A stretch of DNA of 64,000 nt from Mytilus californianus (lineage: Eukaryota > Mollusca > Bivalvia > Mytilida > Mytilidae). Position numbers and translations under genes: made by a program. The stretch is from assembly GCF_021869535.1 (NCBI RefSeq), contig NW_026262690.1, positions 16,455,001 through 16,519,000 of the forward strand. The letters are read 5' to 3'. Below the pieces are notes generated by a model. That model had not been told where the DNA came from. It did not search any database and was given only the letters and a program-made list of their open reading frames with translations. Below, one piece after another: positions 45,841 to 57,790 of the stretch. Each line of letters starts with the position of its first letter. Position 1 is the first letter of the stretch.

Positions 45841-46757
45841 ATGCGGATTTTGGAACATTAGCGGATGGAACTATAATGTAAATAGTGACAAGTATGGTCT
45901 TTTAACTTCTTGTATTTAGCAACGCAATCTATATATACTGGATATTGCCGAAACACACCTGATGGGTTCTATACCCGACGGATATCCATATTCGAGCGAA
46001 GAATGGATCGGGTGGAGTAGGACTTTTAGTACGTAACGACTTTGATCGACAATTTCACATTAAAATCGTTGATGATAATACTGATAGTATAATGTGGGTG
46101 CAGTTTAAAGATAAACGTTGTAATAACAATATGTTTTACGTTTGCGTCGTTTACCTGTCACCAGAAAACTCAACTAGAGCAGTCAATGTGCACGAATTTA
46201 TGGAAACATTAATGACACATATATACACCATCCCACAAGGTAATTTGTTCTATCTGTGTGGTGATTTTAACAGCCGTTGTTCTGATTTCTCGGATTCAAT
46301 TGAAGGAATAGATTGCTTACTAGAGCGCGATATAGTCGATTTTCAGACAAACGGATATAGGAACATTTTTTGTGACTTTCTAATTGATGTAAACTGTTGC
46401 ATACTTAATGGTCGGAAAACTATAACTAACGACTTTACTTTTGTCTCAACACGCGGTTCCAGTGTAGTAGACTACTGTGTTTTACCATATGAGATGTTGG
46501 GCACATTTAACTCCTTTAGCGTAACAAGAGCTACTACTATCATTCAAAGTCTTGGCAAACCCGGTAGATATGATCTTCGTAAAATAGTACCTGATCATTC
46601 ACTATTGACATGGAATATGTGCCTATATTTTTCAGTTATCGATCAAGTCAGTAAAAATAAAGACAAAAGTCAAACTGAGATGAAACTCAAATACGATACT
46701 AAAAGTATACCAGAAGATTGGCTTAGTGGAGAGTCTGTTGTAACAGAAATTAATTGA
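45841..46757 (+). pseudogene. LINE ORF2, APE-type endonuclease (broken start)
   Basis: ORF2 sequence starts near 45845 (FWNISGWN-like), with an early stop and a frameshift before 46092. The open part has VCVVYLSPENSTRAVNVHEF, LCGDFNSRCSDF (about 46255-46290), FTFVSTRGSSVVDYCVL (about 46435-46485) and VPDHSLLTWNM (about 46590-46622). These are the Asp-Asn, Ser-Asp and Asp-His motifs of APE endonucleases, which nick target DNA. The domain ends at the stop at 46755. Confidence 0.8.
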
Positions 46758-48390
46758 GTGATATTTCAATTAGAACAATCTGAAGCTTCACTACAAAATA
46801 TCGATAAAATGTATGAAAATTTTGTATCTGTATTGAAAACCGAAATGTCTGAAAAGTTACCAAGCAAAGAAATTCGTATTAGTAATGCGTTTTACAGTAA
46901 AGCTAGAAAATGTAAAAAACCGTGGTGGAATCACGAGCTCACTATGTTGTGGAATGGTGTGTGTAATGCGGAGAAAAGTGGAATAAATGTCGTCTTAGTA
47001 GTAAGAAAAGGGAACTTCGTCATATATTTGTTCAAAAACGAAAATTATTTGACCGAGGGGTCCAAAGATCAAAACGTCAGTACTGGCATTCAATGCAGGA
47101 GGAATTAATCAATTCGCAAGGAAACCCAAAGGAATTTTGGCGGGAAATTGGCAGGATCGGAGTAGGGAGCGAGCGTCAAAATACTATTCAAATGGAGATT
47201 AAATTAAATGATGGATCAATTTGTGATGATGAAAATATGGTTATTAATAAATGGAAATGTGATTTTGAGGAAATGTTAAATAAAAATAGCGATAATAGTA
47301 ATGAAAGAGAAAATTGTAATTATAGTGATATAATTTGTGATGAAATTTTAGATGGTGAAATTACCACTAGCGAAGTGTATAATGTAGTGAAAGTATCAAA
47401 ATGTGGCAAATCTCCGGGCGTTGATGATATTCCAGTTGAATTATATAAAAATCCTTCAGCATTGAATGCGCTTACCCGTGTTTTCAATATATTTTATAAT
47501 TCCGGTAAAGTGCCAGCTATGTGGAATAAATGTATCATTACACCGATCCCCAAGTCATCGACGTCAGATCCCGGAGATCCGATGTCCTATAGAGGGATAA
47601 GTCTAGCACCAGTGGCATATAAACTATACTGTGGCGTCTGACAGGAAAACTTATCGATCTTGAAGTAATCAACGACGAACAGAATGGTTTCAGAAAGAGT
47701 CGTAGTACCATAGACCATCTATCAACTTTAATCACTATTATTGAAACGAGAAAACTTTGTAAACTTTCAACGTTCTGTGCATTTATAGATTTTAAAAAAG
47801 CATATGACTGGGTAAATCGTAATTTGTTGTTTTGTAAATTAAAATCTTTAGGTTTAAGTACCAAAATGTTAAATGCTTTACATTCATTATATTATAATGT
47901 TCAATCTTGTGTTAAGATAAATGGGAATTTGACTGATTGGTTTGGAGTAAATTCTGGCTTAAAACAAGGCTGTATATTATCGCCGTTATTATTTAATATT
48001 TTCATAAATAACTTAGTTGATGACATTAAGAGATTAGATATTGGTATAAATGTAAATGGTGAAAAAAATTGTATATCATTATGTGCAGATGATGTGGTAT
48101 TTATTAGCCGAAAATGAAAATGACCTTCAAAGAATATTAGATGTTTTAAGTACATGTATATGGTGTAATGTTAATGACTTAGTTGTAAATATGGACAAGT
48201 CAAAAATTGTTTTTTAAAACACAATCTGTGACACACAAACAAATTTTGAATTTATGTTGAACGGAAACCAGTTAGATATTGTATCAAAATATGTGTATCT
48301 TGGTTTATTATTAAATGAGTACTTGGATTATAATGAGATGGCGAAAATTGTAGCAAAATCAGCCAGCAGATCATTAGGCTTATTGCTACA
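46758..48390 (+). pseudogene. LINE ORF2, linker and reverse transcriptase (broken)
   Basis: After the linker (46758-47108) and a frame change, RT blocks follow: KSPGVDDIPVELYKNP (about 47408-47455), MWNKCIITPIPKSS (about 47520-47560), YRGISLAPVAYKL (about 47588-47626), NGFRKSRSTIDHLSTL (about 47683-47730), FIDFKKAYDWVNRNLL (motif A, about 47785-47830), GLKQGCILSPLLFNIF (motif B, about 47957-48003) and LCADDVVFIS (motif C, about 48079-48108, Cys in place of Tyr). At least three frame changes occur. The last readable block, YVYLGLLLNEYLDYNEMAKI, runs into the AGAACTGT insertion. Confidence 0.85.
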
Positions 48391-48394
48391 GTGG

Positions 48395-48985
48395 AGATCA
48401 CTTCTAACCTCTCATTAGAACTGTCAGAATAATCTGTCATAGAACTGTTCTAAACTGTCCTAGAACAGTTCTAAGTAGAACTGTCATAATCAGTTCTAGG
48501 TAGAACTGACAAAATCAGTTCTAGGTAGAACTGTCAGGATCAGTTCTAGGGTAGAACTGTCTAAAACTGTTCTAGGTAGAACTGTCCAAATCAGTTCTAG
48601 TCGTAGAACTGTCAGCAGAACTGACCAAATCACTTCTAACCGTAGAACTGTCAGCAGAACTGACTAAATCTGTTCTAACCGTAGAACTGTCAGCAGAACT
48701 GTCTAAAACTGTTCTAACCGTAGAACTGACCAAACCTGTCAGGATTGTAGAACAGTTCGAAATGACGTCACTGCAATTTTTTAATATATTTTATATTCTT
48801 TTGACTTAATTATATTTAAGACAAAGAGGTCTTAAAACTGTTCTATGGATAGAACTGACTAAATCAATTCTAGCCGTAGAACTGACCAAATCAGTTCTAA
48901 TCGTAGAACTGTTCTAGTCGTAGAAATGCTCTAGTCGTAGAACTGTCTAAAACTGTTCTAGGGTAGAACTGTCGGACATGTATTT
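48395..48985. repeat. Palindromic AGAACTGT/ACAGTTCT array inserted in the LINE
   Basis: About 590 bp consists of TAGAACTGTC and CAGTTCTAG words in alternating orientation. The regular part (48600-48730) has period 39, for example GTAGAACTGTCAGCAGAACT then ...TTCTAACC. Most units are themselves small inverted repeats. One non-repetitive spacer (48760-48830) divides the array. LINE coding sequence stops just before it and resumes by about 49029. A diverged relative is at 17990-18250. Confidence 0.85.
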
Positions 48986-49028
48986 TTAGAACATATAGTA
49001 GATTTACAAAAATGTGTAATAACAGAAT

Positions 49029-49663
49029 AAACAAAAAAATTTTTATATGGGCAAATAATATATGTAATAATAGACTGAAAAATTGGAATTTCAGAGTACA
49101 TACAGAGTTTAAAGAAGTTGATATGGAACATTTTTGTAATACTGATTTAATTCTTGATAAACATGTTATAAAAAAATATTGAGAATATCTGTTTTAATAG
49201 ATTTAAATAATAATCGTATAATGATTTAATGTCAAATGAGCGTAGCAAACTACGTACTTGCAGAATGTGTAAAAATGAATTTGGCGAAGAAAATTATTTA
49301 TCAAAAAACATACCTGGAAAATATAGGAGTGCATTTGCCCAATTTAGAAGTGGTACTGCTACTTTGAAAATTGAGACTGGAAGGTATGAAGGTCTTTTAG
49401 TTGACAATAGAATTTGTTATAACAACACTTGTAATGAAAATCTTTTAATTGAAGATGAAAAACATGTATTAATGAATTGTCCAGTGTATGAAGATTTGCG
49501 TTGTTATTTATTTTATCAAGCATCTCTATTTAATGTTAATTTTATGTACTTGTCTGATGACGATAAATCTATATTTTTATTCACAGATGAAAATATGTAC
49601 TTTTATACTGCCAAAATCTGCTATGACATTTTATGGAAAAGAAGATGTATTTTATATTGCTAA
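49029..49663 (+). pseudogene. LINE ORF2 C-terminal region
   Basis: A 144-codon frame (49229-49663) encodes CRMCKNEFGEENYLSK, then KYRSAFAQFRSGTATLKIET and a Cys-His cluster (ICYNNTCNENLL, EDEKHVLMNCPVYEDLR). This is the zinc-binding tail found after the RT in many I/Jockey-type LINEs. It is separated from the RT by the inserted array, and the codons before 49229 are frame-broken. It is part of the element, not a separate host gene. Confidence 0.75.
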
Positions 49664-49763
49664 TTTTAGTGTAAATAATGTATATACATTTTAGATAGTC
49701 TCTCATAACTTTTTTTTAGAGTGGCTCTTGTATGTTTTATGCTATTGTTTTAATAACTATTTG

Positions 49764-50027
49764 GGGGGCCTCGGTGGCCGAGTGGTCTAAGTAGTTACTA
49801 CTGTAATCACTAGCCAGTCAACACTGAGGTTGTGAGTTCGAACCCCGCTCGTGCGGGTGCACTCGACTCCAATCTTAATTGACTAGGATTGTCAGTTTTC
49901 CTATCGAAGGTCGGTGGTTTTCTCCGGGCACTCCGGCTTCCTCCACCAATAAAAACTGGCCGCCACGAAATAGCCTAAAAGCGGTGCTAAAAAGTGGCGT
50001 TAAAACACCAAAAATCAAATATCAAAT
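49764..50027 (+). mobile_element. tRNA-derived SINE with 14-bp target duplication
   Basis: The head resembles a tRNA of the Leu/Ser type, with an A box (TGGCCGAGTGG, 49775-49785) and a B box (GAGTTCGAACC, 49834-49844). The conserved-looking body has CTCCGGGCACTCCGGCTTCC. The tail has two to three ATCAAAT units. TTAATAACTATTTG precedes it (49750-49763) and TTATTAACTATTTG follows (50028-50041), a target duplication with one mismatch. It interrupts the LINE 3' UTR. Confidence 0.9.
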
Positions 50028-50099
50028 TTATTAACTATTTGTATGTTTTATAAAATGAAGAGGTGAGACTTAAATAAGTCTTGTCTTGTCTTGTCTTGC

Positions 50100-50960
50100 A
50101 TGCATAATAAAATCTAAAAAGCACCTTGCGAAATTCTTTAATTTTACTTTCCGATATATTGATTATGTTCTATCATTGAATAACCCATATTTCAACCAAT
50201 ACTTACATCTCATATATCCCAGTGAACTTGAAATTAAGGATACTACTGATACTAGAAGGACTGCTTCATAACTTGATCTTTTCTCAATATTGACACAGAT
50301 GGACGACTTCACACGAAAATCTATGATAAACGGGACGATTTCAACTTCCCAATTATCAATTTCCCATTTCTCAGCAGTAACATACCCTCTGCCCCTTCGT
50401 ATGGTGTTTACATATCTCAATTGATACGTTATTCTCGTGCTTGTTCACACTATACGGACTTCATATACAGGAATGTGCTCCTTACACAGAAACTGCTCCA
50501 ACAAGGTTATGAGGAGGACAGATTAAAAATGACACTCCGTAAATTTTACGGACACCATCACGAATTGGTTAGTCCATACGATGTGTCTTTGTCCAAACTA
50601 ACTAAGGACATTTTTACCACGTGTTAGATTGTGGTTTGTCATTACGTCGTCTAATCTTTTATTACCAAACGTGACTTATTCCCGATTGTGACTGTTTTGC
50701 TGAGTGTGAAACCGCATTGCTATAAGACGTGTCACGGTACCTTTCTATCCCAAATTCATGTATTCAATTTTTATGTTATATTTGTTATTCTCGTCGGATT
50801 TTGTCAAATGTCTTAACGTCTTTTCTGTTATATTCGTGTGTTATGGTAAAGATAATTAATCACTCCCTTCATTTATTAGATTTTAGTTTGGTTCAACGAA
50901 ATTTATACGATATCTTTGGTTTACAGTTTGATTCAGAAGAAACACCGACATAGCTAGATA
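50100..50960 (+). pseudogene. PLE-type RT C-terminal fragment
   Basis: Blocks are FTFRYIDYVLSLNNPYFNQY (50138-50200, motif C with Tyr replacing the second Asp), PSELEIKDTTDTRRTAS, HTKIYDKRDDFNFPIINFPF (about 50305-50365), PSYGVYISQLIRYSRACSHY (about 50395-50455) and LLQQGYEEDRLKMTLRKFYG ending at a stop near 50625. These match the region after motif C in PLE-like RTs. The 330 bp after it is its probable 3' UTR. It abuts the LINE (TCTTG)n tail. Confidence 0.75.
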
Positions 50961-51399
50961 ATACAATTAATTATCTAATTACTACCACAATTTGATATTA
51001 ATAAGTATTGTAATTTTCATTGTTTTTAATAAATGTAATGTCAGTATTACAAATCTAATCTTGAATCAATCCTAATCCTATCTTATTTTTGGGAAATATT
51101 TTTACAAATTCAAATGTGACGTCACTTTGTGTGTTTTTTTAGAATTTCAAATGTGACGTCACTGTGTGCGTTGATGCTTTGGCTAACTCGGCTGTGTATT
51201 TTTATATGTTGGATTAAGTTGTTTTATGTAATGTATCCGTTTTTATTCTGTAGTTAGTCCCCACTTCGGTTTTATCATGTATATCTATTATATAGTCATT
51301 TTATAAAATTTACTGTTTGCAATATTATAAATTATTCTAAATAATAAGGATGTTCTTGTCCCAGGCAGAAAACCCTGGCCGTGTTAGGCGCAACTTTTT
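50961..51399. other. No gene recognised
   Basis: AT-rich sequence. TGTGACGTCACT occurs twice (51116-51127 and 51151-51162), giving two CRE palindromes 35 bp apart. Confidence 0.5.
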
Positions 51400-51580
51400 G
51401 GAAGTTTTGGTCCTCGGTGCTCTTCGGCTTTGTACTTATTTTGGCTTTCAAGCTTTTTTCATCTGAGCGTCACTGGATGGTCTTGTGTGGACGAGACGCA
51501 CGTCTGGTGTATTGAATTTTAAGCCTAGTACCTTTTGACTGTCCCTCTGGTATCTTTCGTCCCTCTTTTTTAGCTATTAT
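51400..51580 (+). repeat. Hammerhead-family repeat, decayed copy
   Basis: GGTCCTCGGTGCTCTTCGGC, TTGTACTTATTTTGGC, then GCGTCACTGGATGGTCTTGT and GGACGAGACGCACGTCTGG align with 61695-61870. The core has CTGGATG for CTGATGA and GAGA for GAAA, and keeps the GTC/GAC stem II and a GTC that could be the cleavage triplet. Confidence 0.55.
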
Positions 51581-52379
51581 TCGTGTGTTTCTTTGTCCTA
51601 TATGTTCTCCCATTTACATATGGCAAAATTTGGGGTAATTTGCTAATTTGTATAGCGGCGATTTTGCCTAATCATGACGGCAGCCATTACAATAGGATTA
51701 TATAAGCCCTTTTAATAAAAATGCCAATATGCAAAAACCTATGTCGAATGAACAATTTGTTCGCATATAGGTGAATTGAACATGTTTTTAGGCTTCTGTC
51801 CGTGTACAAATGGACATTGTCTACTCTGAAATCTTTTGGCCTTTTTAGTTTAAAAATCGGAAGCGTAACCATTGTGTAATTGCTATATAAGATCAAATAA
51901 AATGACGTAAAATCGTAAAATAGCAAGATTCAAAACAGAAATACACATGCAAGGAGATATTGTTCATGATTTTTTCGCATATAGGGAAACACCTTGTAGG
52001 TTGAATTTTAATGTTAAATAACTTTTAAGTTACCTGCTTTCTTAAGTTTTCGGCCAAATTCTTTTAAAAACATGATGATTTCAACCTTCCCATTTCGTAA
52101 AAAGTCAAATTTTAAGCATTTTTCCTTAGAATTACACAGCATTTTTGTAAATATCCGCCAAAGGAAGTTTTTAAAGATACATTAGTTTTAGATACATGAC
52201 GGAAAAGGACTGGATTATCCGCAAATCTATAACAAATTATATTTTCAATCTTAAGCTAAGGGAAGTAATTTGATCAAAAGGGACAAAGTCACGTGGTGCA
52301 AATGATTTAAATGAAGTACCTTTGATTTTTCCATATGATTTGTATTGTGGTCCTGTCATGTGATGTTGTCGTTTTGGTG
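51581..52379. other. No gene recognised
   Basis: AT-rich sequence without recognised structure. Confidence 0.45.
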
Positions 52380-52705
52380 TTGTGTTTGACGTTGCCATTA
52401 AAGCGGGAGGTTTGGCATGCCACAAAACCAGGTTCAACCCACCATTTTTTTCTTAAAATGTCCTGTACCAAGTCAGGAAAATGGCCATTGTTATATTATA
52501 GTTCGTTTCTGTGTACGTTACATTTTTAATGTTGTGTCGTTGTTCTCCTCTTATATTTGATGCGTTTCCCTCAGTTTTAGATTGTAACTCGGATTTGTTT
52601 TTATCTCTATCGATTTATGAGTTTCGAACAGCGGTATACTACTGTTGCCTTTATTTAAATACAATATTGTCTTGTCTTGTCTTGTCTTGTCTTGTCTTGC
52701 ATAAT
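52380..52705 (+). repeat. Family C-like retroelement end followed by (TTGTC)n
   Basis: GGAGGTTTGGCATGCCACAA, AACCAGGTTCAACCCACCAT and TGTACCAAGTCAGGAAAATG match 26420-26500. Then GAGTTTCGAACAGCGGTATA leads into six TTGTC units (52668-52699). Confidence 0.6.
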
Positions 52706-54115
52706 AAAATCCATAAGTTAATGAGTTTTTTTAATTTCCTTCTCAGCTGTTTATTCTAATAGTTTTGGTAGTTTACAGTAAAGTGATGTGTTCTAAATGC
52801 TTCAATATGTGTCTGACTTCAGACATTTACCTCCGGTAGTGTCTGAGAGACTGCCCAGTCGATTCTAAATAAATACGTAGAAACAAATCAATCCCATCTA
52901 ATGACGAACAAGAAAATTATATAAATGTTGAAAATAGACGGGAATTAAGCAAACCGGAAGCACTATCGTTAAAATTAATTGAAGAAAGGCTATGTTTCTG
53001 TATTTTCAACAAAAATCAAGCAATTTGTAATATATTACTCAAAAGATGAAATTGGAGACGACAACAAGCAAAATATTTTTTTGAAAGTATTTCAATTGCC
53101 ACTCAGACAATAAAGTCAATCGAAATTTAATTAAAACGATGAAAAGAACCTTTTTTTAAGTCTTATTTTATGTTTAATAATCTGAAAAAAATATCATCAA
53201 TGATACAAATAATGGTTCATATATTATTCAAATTTGTGAATCTATTGGTATTGTACTATTACTAGAGGAATGTTTTACTTATCAGGAAATGCTGTATGAC
53301 ATGATACGTTCAAAATAAGGACATCAGGATACTTTTGGGAATACAATTACTGTTTAATTTAAATTGACGTTATTAAAAGAAGGATGGTTTTCTACTCAAG
53401 GGTTTGATCGACTTAACTGATGTGTTACATGTTTGTTCGATAAGAGATATCTGCAATACAGTAGTAGTTGCCCGATGTTCAAATCTCGTAAATTAGTTTG
53501 AACATAAAAACTAAGAGCAAAAAACCGATGATTTTCCATAATCTAAAAAGGAAGTAAGATCGTGTGCGTCTACAGGGTAATAGCCTTTTGATATAAATGC
53601 ATCACCTGCCGGGGAATCCAAACTCGAGGCAAAATGTCGCAATAGACATAGTATTGAAGAATTTGTTTAAATGACTGAACAACAGCTAATTAAAATTGGT
53701 CTTGTAATGTGTTTGCTGTTCGGGGACTTTGCAGCAGTTACATATTTCTTTCAATATAAAGAAAGATAAATGAAGAATTGAAAACTATTTTTAAATAAGA
53801 TTATTAAAATAACTTAAATCTATATATATCGACAGAAGTGACGCCCATACTATAAATGCAAACATCGGATTTCTATAAAGAAACTCTGTTTTGTATAAGT
53901 AGTTTTGACTGTTGCAGATAATGTTTCATACAGAGCGGAGGTGTTTGCATGTTTATTTCGAGACGTCTTCATAATACAAGGAGGTAAAAGAAAGGCTGTG
54001 TATGTTATATACACTGTATTTTTACTTCTTGTAAACTATCTTTTAATTATTGAAAAGAAAAGACAGTTTTTTTGTAATATATTATCAAATATTCATTTTT
54101 TTACTTACATGTAGT
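52706..54115. other. No gene recognised
   Basis: AT-rich sequence. The frame at 53905-54114 lacks recognisable motifs. Confidence 0.45.
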
Positions 54116-55560
54116 GTAGGATATGATTGAGAAGCAAGCCTTCTAGTTTTGGTCGTATCCTTAATATCAAGTCCTGTGGTTTATGTTAGATGTAACTTTA
54201 AGCACTCTCTGAAATGAGGGTTATTGACTGGCAGTCCTAGGACATCGTCAATATATTTTGAAAGGGAAATTAAAGAAATTTGCAAGATCTTTTTGTCTTG
54301 TAAAAGGTTTTGTGTGAATTATGCCTCATATAAGAGCAAAAACAGGTCGACCAGAAGGGTGCACAATAAGTACCCTTTAGAATACCGACTGTCTGTTGAA
54401 ATACCAATCAATCACACTCAACAAATATCTTGTCGATCAAAAGTCTCGCGTTTTGACGATATCATCGTTAGTGTGGGTTTTTTTTAACCATCAAAGTTCT
54501 TCAGCGAAGAACTTTTTTATTACCTAAAACAAGACAATTTGTATCTATGATTTCCATTTTCGTAGAAAAGGCACTGTTAAATGAGACGATTAATTTGATC
54601 TTTAAAAGGAGCATGTGGAATAGCACTGTAAAGCGTAGAAAAAGCACCAGTTCTGATATTACTGCAAAACAATGTAAAGATTGTGATTGAAGATTTTGCA
54701 GTAGATCTTTACAATTTTTAAGAATACTCATCTGATTGACACCGCTAGTTGAATATATCTAATCACAAAATTTCTAAAGACAATCTTTTACTGTAGAAAG
54801 AATGATGGTAAGATCTTTATAACGATTTTTAGTCGAACATCTCTACGACCCGGCTATATATCGTTCTTTACGAGGATGTTTGTGATGTTTAGGTATGCAG
54901 TATAAAGATGGGATATTTTCATCGTCCTCTTTTTCCAAAGGAGAGAAGGAAGGATTTGTTATTTTTTAAATTTCCATTTTCGTGAATGATTCAGGGGTAA
55001 ATGTGTGATTTCTAGTTTTACTGTGAATTCCAACTAATGTTTTTTGAAGGCGTTTGGGTGTTGGTTGATGATGTTGTTTGTTGTAGTGTGCAGTATTTTT
55101 GGATATTTCTATTATCCCTTTACACATGTATAATCATTATAGAGGCTTGTAGAGCAAAGTCATCCGTAATGTATCTGTCGTGATGTACCAGTAGATAGGC
55201 AAAGACAAATATTTCATAATTACTAAATTGATAAAATTGATAACATGTCATAGTAAGGTTATTTTGCAACGGCATGAGGCTCATCTACAAACATATTAAG
55301 CTTAGGATATTGTCACTCTTTCACAGTTTAAATAACAAGTAGATATATAGTTTTGCTTTTTGCGAGTGTTGATGAAAAAGTTGATGGCAGCAATATACCA
55401 TGAGCAATTCCGTTTTTCAAATTGTTTATGGCAGCGTGGATGATGTTTTGTAAGTTACAACTTATTGATTTCTTCTCAATTTTATTTGATCTGCAGAAGG
55501 TGATGATTGCTGCTGAGGAAAATACTTTATTTTTATCCAATTGTGATCATTCTCTATAAT
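54116..55560 (-). pseudogene. PLE-type RT relic, minus strand
   Basis: Frame-broken minus-strand blocks include FSTLYSAIPHAPFKDQINRL (about 54590-54655, motif A region), ENGNHRYKLSC, LLVDLFLLLYEA (about 54320-54370) and KYIDDVLGLPVNNPHF (about 54205-54255, motif C with DD kept), then LDIKDTTKTRRLAS. The last two parallel the plus-strand fragment at 50140-50275, so both belong to one family. Everything upstream of 54730 is too decayed to assign with confidence. Confidence 0.6.
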
Positions 55561-55837
55561 TTTCCATTGCTTTCTAACAATGCATGACATACTTTTGAAA
55601 TCAGACTGCCACCTGAGGAAAAGGAATGTCGTGTTTGTTCCTTGAACATTGTCTTCTCCAAAATCTTTACAGTAGTTTTAACTTCAAAGATTGTATTTAT
55701 GTTGTTGTTATTGTATCAATTAGATTTATATATGTATGCGACTGTGTAAATCTTGAATTTTGTTTATAAATTGAAAAATATATAGATCGAGGAAATTTCA
55801 AAATGAAGTATCACTAGTAAACCAATTTGTATCTGAA
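55561..55837. other. No gene recognised
   Basis: AT-rich sequence without recognised structure. Confidence 0.45.
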
Positions 55838-57175
55838 ATGGTCATTTTGGTCTAAACAGGTCTTAAATCACTGAACAATAAATTGTTAAGTCATTTTCAG
55901 TCTTTCAGTCAACTTTCAGACTTATTCACTGCGGTAAATTTGGTACTGTTCAGACAAATCGCTTACAGTCAATTAAGATCTGTTCAGTCTAAATGTATGT
56001 TCTGACTGTTCAGTAGTTGTTTTACCAATATATCATTTGTTTTTGTACTTCTACGGTATAATAAAATACTGCATTATTAGTACCTTATGTCAAATATTTT
56101 GCAATTGATTGTTTTTGATAGTTTAACACTGAAGCTCAAACTAATTAAGCAAACGTTAAAATCGATTTTTGAGGCATACATTGTCATATACTTTCCAAAA
56201 TGAATTCTGACTGTCATCGTTGTGTGTAAGAATTAAATGTAAGCCTCTCATATCTGATAGGGCGTTAGCCCCGAAGATATGAGAGGATTACATCTGATTT
56301 ACTTAGAAGTAATAAATAAATACTTTATCTTTTCTCTTGTTTTAATGAGAGCAATTAGTTTTGATACAATAGGCAAAGTGTCATATAATTCCACTGATTG
56401 TCTTATAATTTGGATTGTTTTAGATAAGGAAAAAGTGAAATAGAAAAATAAACTACATGAAAGGCATATTTACAATGCATCATTAAGGAAACATAAACAT
56501 AATCCTAACAGAACAAAACAAAAAGAGTAAAAAAAAATATCCAATTAAATACAGAAATCTGAAAACATTGCTTACATGAGGTACAAGTGGACCTATTAAA
56601 TGTGTGGCAGTAATAAGTAACTTACTTAAAATCAAGAAATGATTATATATAAAATAAAAGCTGAAACTACAACATAATACGTACCGATTATCAGGTTGTT
56701 TGCATATTGCTATTGTTAATACTTTATTTATGAAGGTTAAATTCATACTGTTGTTGTTGAAACACTGCATGTTTTATATTTAAGGAAAATATTAATTCCC
56801 TTATTTGTAGTTTGAAGTCATTCTGAAATGTTTCTTTTGATTTTCTGTTTAGTTTTTTCGACATTGCAGAGGATCGTGTATGTATGTACTGTTGACGATA
56901 TTGATATATTTCAATCGTCCATGGTGGACAGCAGCCGATATAAACGTGTTGGAATACATGATTTCTTAAAGAATGTTAGGTACTTTAAGGCTGCGAAAAC
57001 TTCTTTATCCGATTATTGTCAGGTCAGTACTGAATTGACTGCAAGCGAATTGTCTGAACAGTACATAATTAACTGCAAGCGAATTGTCTAAGCAGTACTG
57101 AATTTACCGCAGTCGATTAGTTTGAAAAATTATGTGAAAGACTGAACATGACCTAATGATTTATTGTTAAATTAA
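55838..57175. repeat. Foldback-type arms bracketing a 1-kb segment
   Basis: The left arm (55838-56020) has CAGTCTTTCAGTCAACTTTC, TTATTCACTGCGGTAAATTT and GTACTGTTCAGACAAATCGC. The right arm (57015-57170) has the complements ACTGCAAGCGAATTGTCTGA, CAGTACTGAATTTACCGCAG and GAAAGACTGAACATGACCTA. The right arm repeats its inner unit twice. The arms are related to 40710-41095. Confidence 0.7.
56237..56293. repeat. 57-bp strong hairpin
   Basis: ATGTAAGCCTCTCATATCT pairs with AGATATGAGAGGATTACAT (one mismatch), and an inner GGGC-GTTA-GCCC stem caps it. The paralogous position in block 2 (about 57370) lacks it, so it is a small insertion. Confidence 0.8.
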
Positions 57176-57644
57176 TCATTTATTTTTGTACTTCTACGAT
57201 TCAATAAAATATTTCATTCTTAGTGCCTTATGTCAACTATTTTGCAATTGATTATTTTGGATAGTTTAACCTTGAAGCTCATACTAATTTAGCAAACGTT
57301 AAAATCGATTTTTGCGGCATACATTGTCATATACATCCCAAATTTAATTCTGACTGTCATCTATGTGTCAGGAATGTGTCTTGCAATGTATCCCAGTTGT
57401 CGACATAGTTATGCAATCTGCAAACTTTAAATGATATAATTCCATTTGTGAACATGATTATTTTAGATAATGAAAAATAAAATAGAAAAAATAACATGAA
57501 AGGCATAAATACAATGCACCATAAGAGAAACACAAACATAATCTTAATAGAACAAAAAAGAGTTAAATAAATATCCAGTTGAATACGGAAATCAGAAAAC
57601 ATTGCTTACACGATACAAGTGTTCTGTTAACGAAAGTGGACCTA

Positions 57645-57790
57645 TTAAAAAGTAGAATAACAAAAATACCGAACTCCAAGGAAAATTCAATACGGAAAGT
57701 CCCTTATCAAATGGCAAAATCGAAAGCTCAAACACATCAAACGAATGGAAATCAACTGTCATATTCCTGACTTGGTACAAGCATTTCATC
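57645..57790 (-). repeat. Interspersed repeat family C, inverted copy
   Basis: It reads as the complement of 26455-26605: AACAAAAATACCGAACTC, AAGTCCCTTATCAAATGGCA, AACTGTCATATTCCTGACTT then GGTACAAGCATTTC. Confidence 0.7.

Larger units (their letters stand above)
44691..50098 (+). mobile_element. Two-ORF LINE, nearly full length but disrupted
   Basis: The order is ORF1 (44707-45840), APE endonuclease (about 45840-46660), RT (about 47090-48390), the ORF2 C-terminal region (49029-49663), and a 3' UTR ending in AAATAAG then (TCTTG)n at 50076-50098. A palindromic AGAACTGT array (48395-48985) splits ORF2, and a SINE (49764-50027) sits in the 3' UTR. ORF2 carries several stops and shifts. The style is that of I/Jockey-like LINEs, but the clade is not certain. 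Confidence 0.85.

Noticed and set aside
49764-49850. A tRNA gene of the Leu/Ser type
   Set aside because: A and B boxes are present, but the acceptor stem does not close and the sequence continues into a SINE body with target duplications.
54224-54487. Plus-strand 87-codon frame
   Set aside because: The minus strand of this stretch encodes RT motif C (KYIDDVL) and neighbouring blocks, so the plus frame is a shadow.
56828-57091. Possible secreted peptide (MFLLIFCLVF leader then a short acidic/basic tail)
   Set aside because: The paralogous blocks at 57.79 and 58.51 kb break the frame with indels and a stop, and the 3' part runs into a foldback arm. Coding constraint is not supported.
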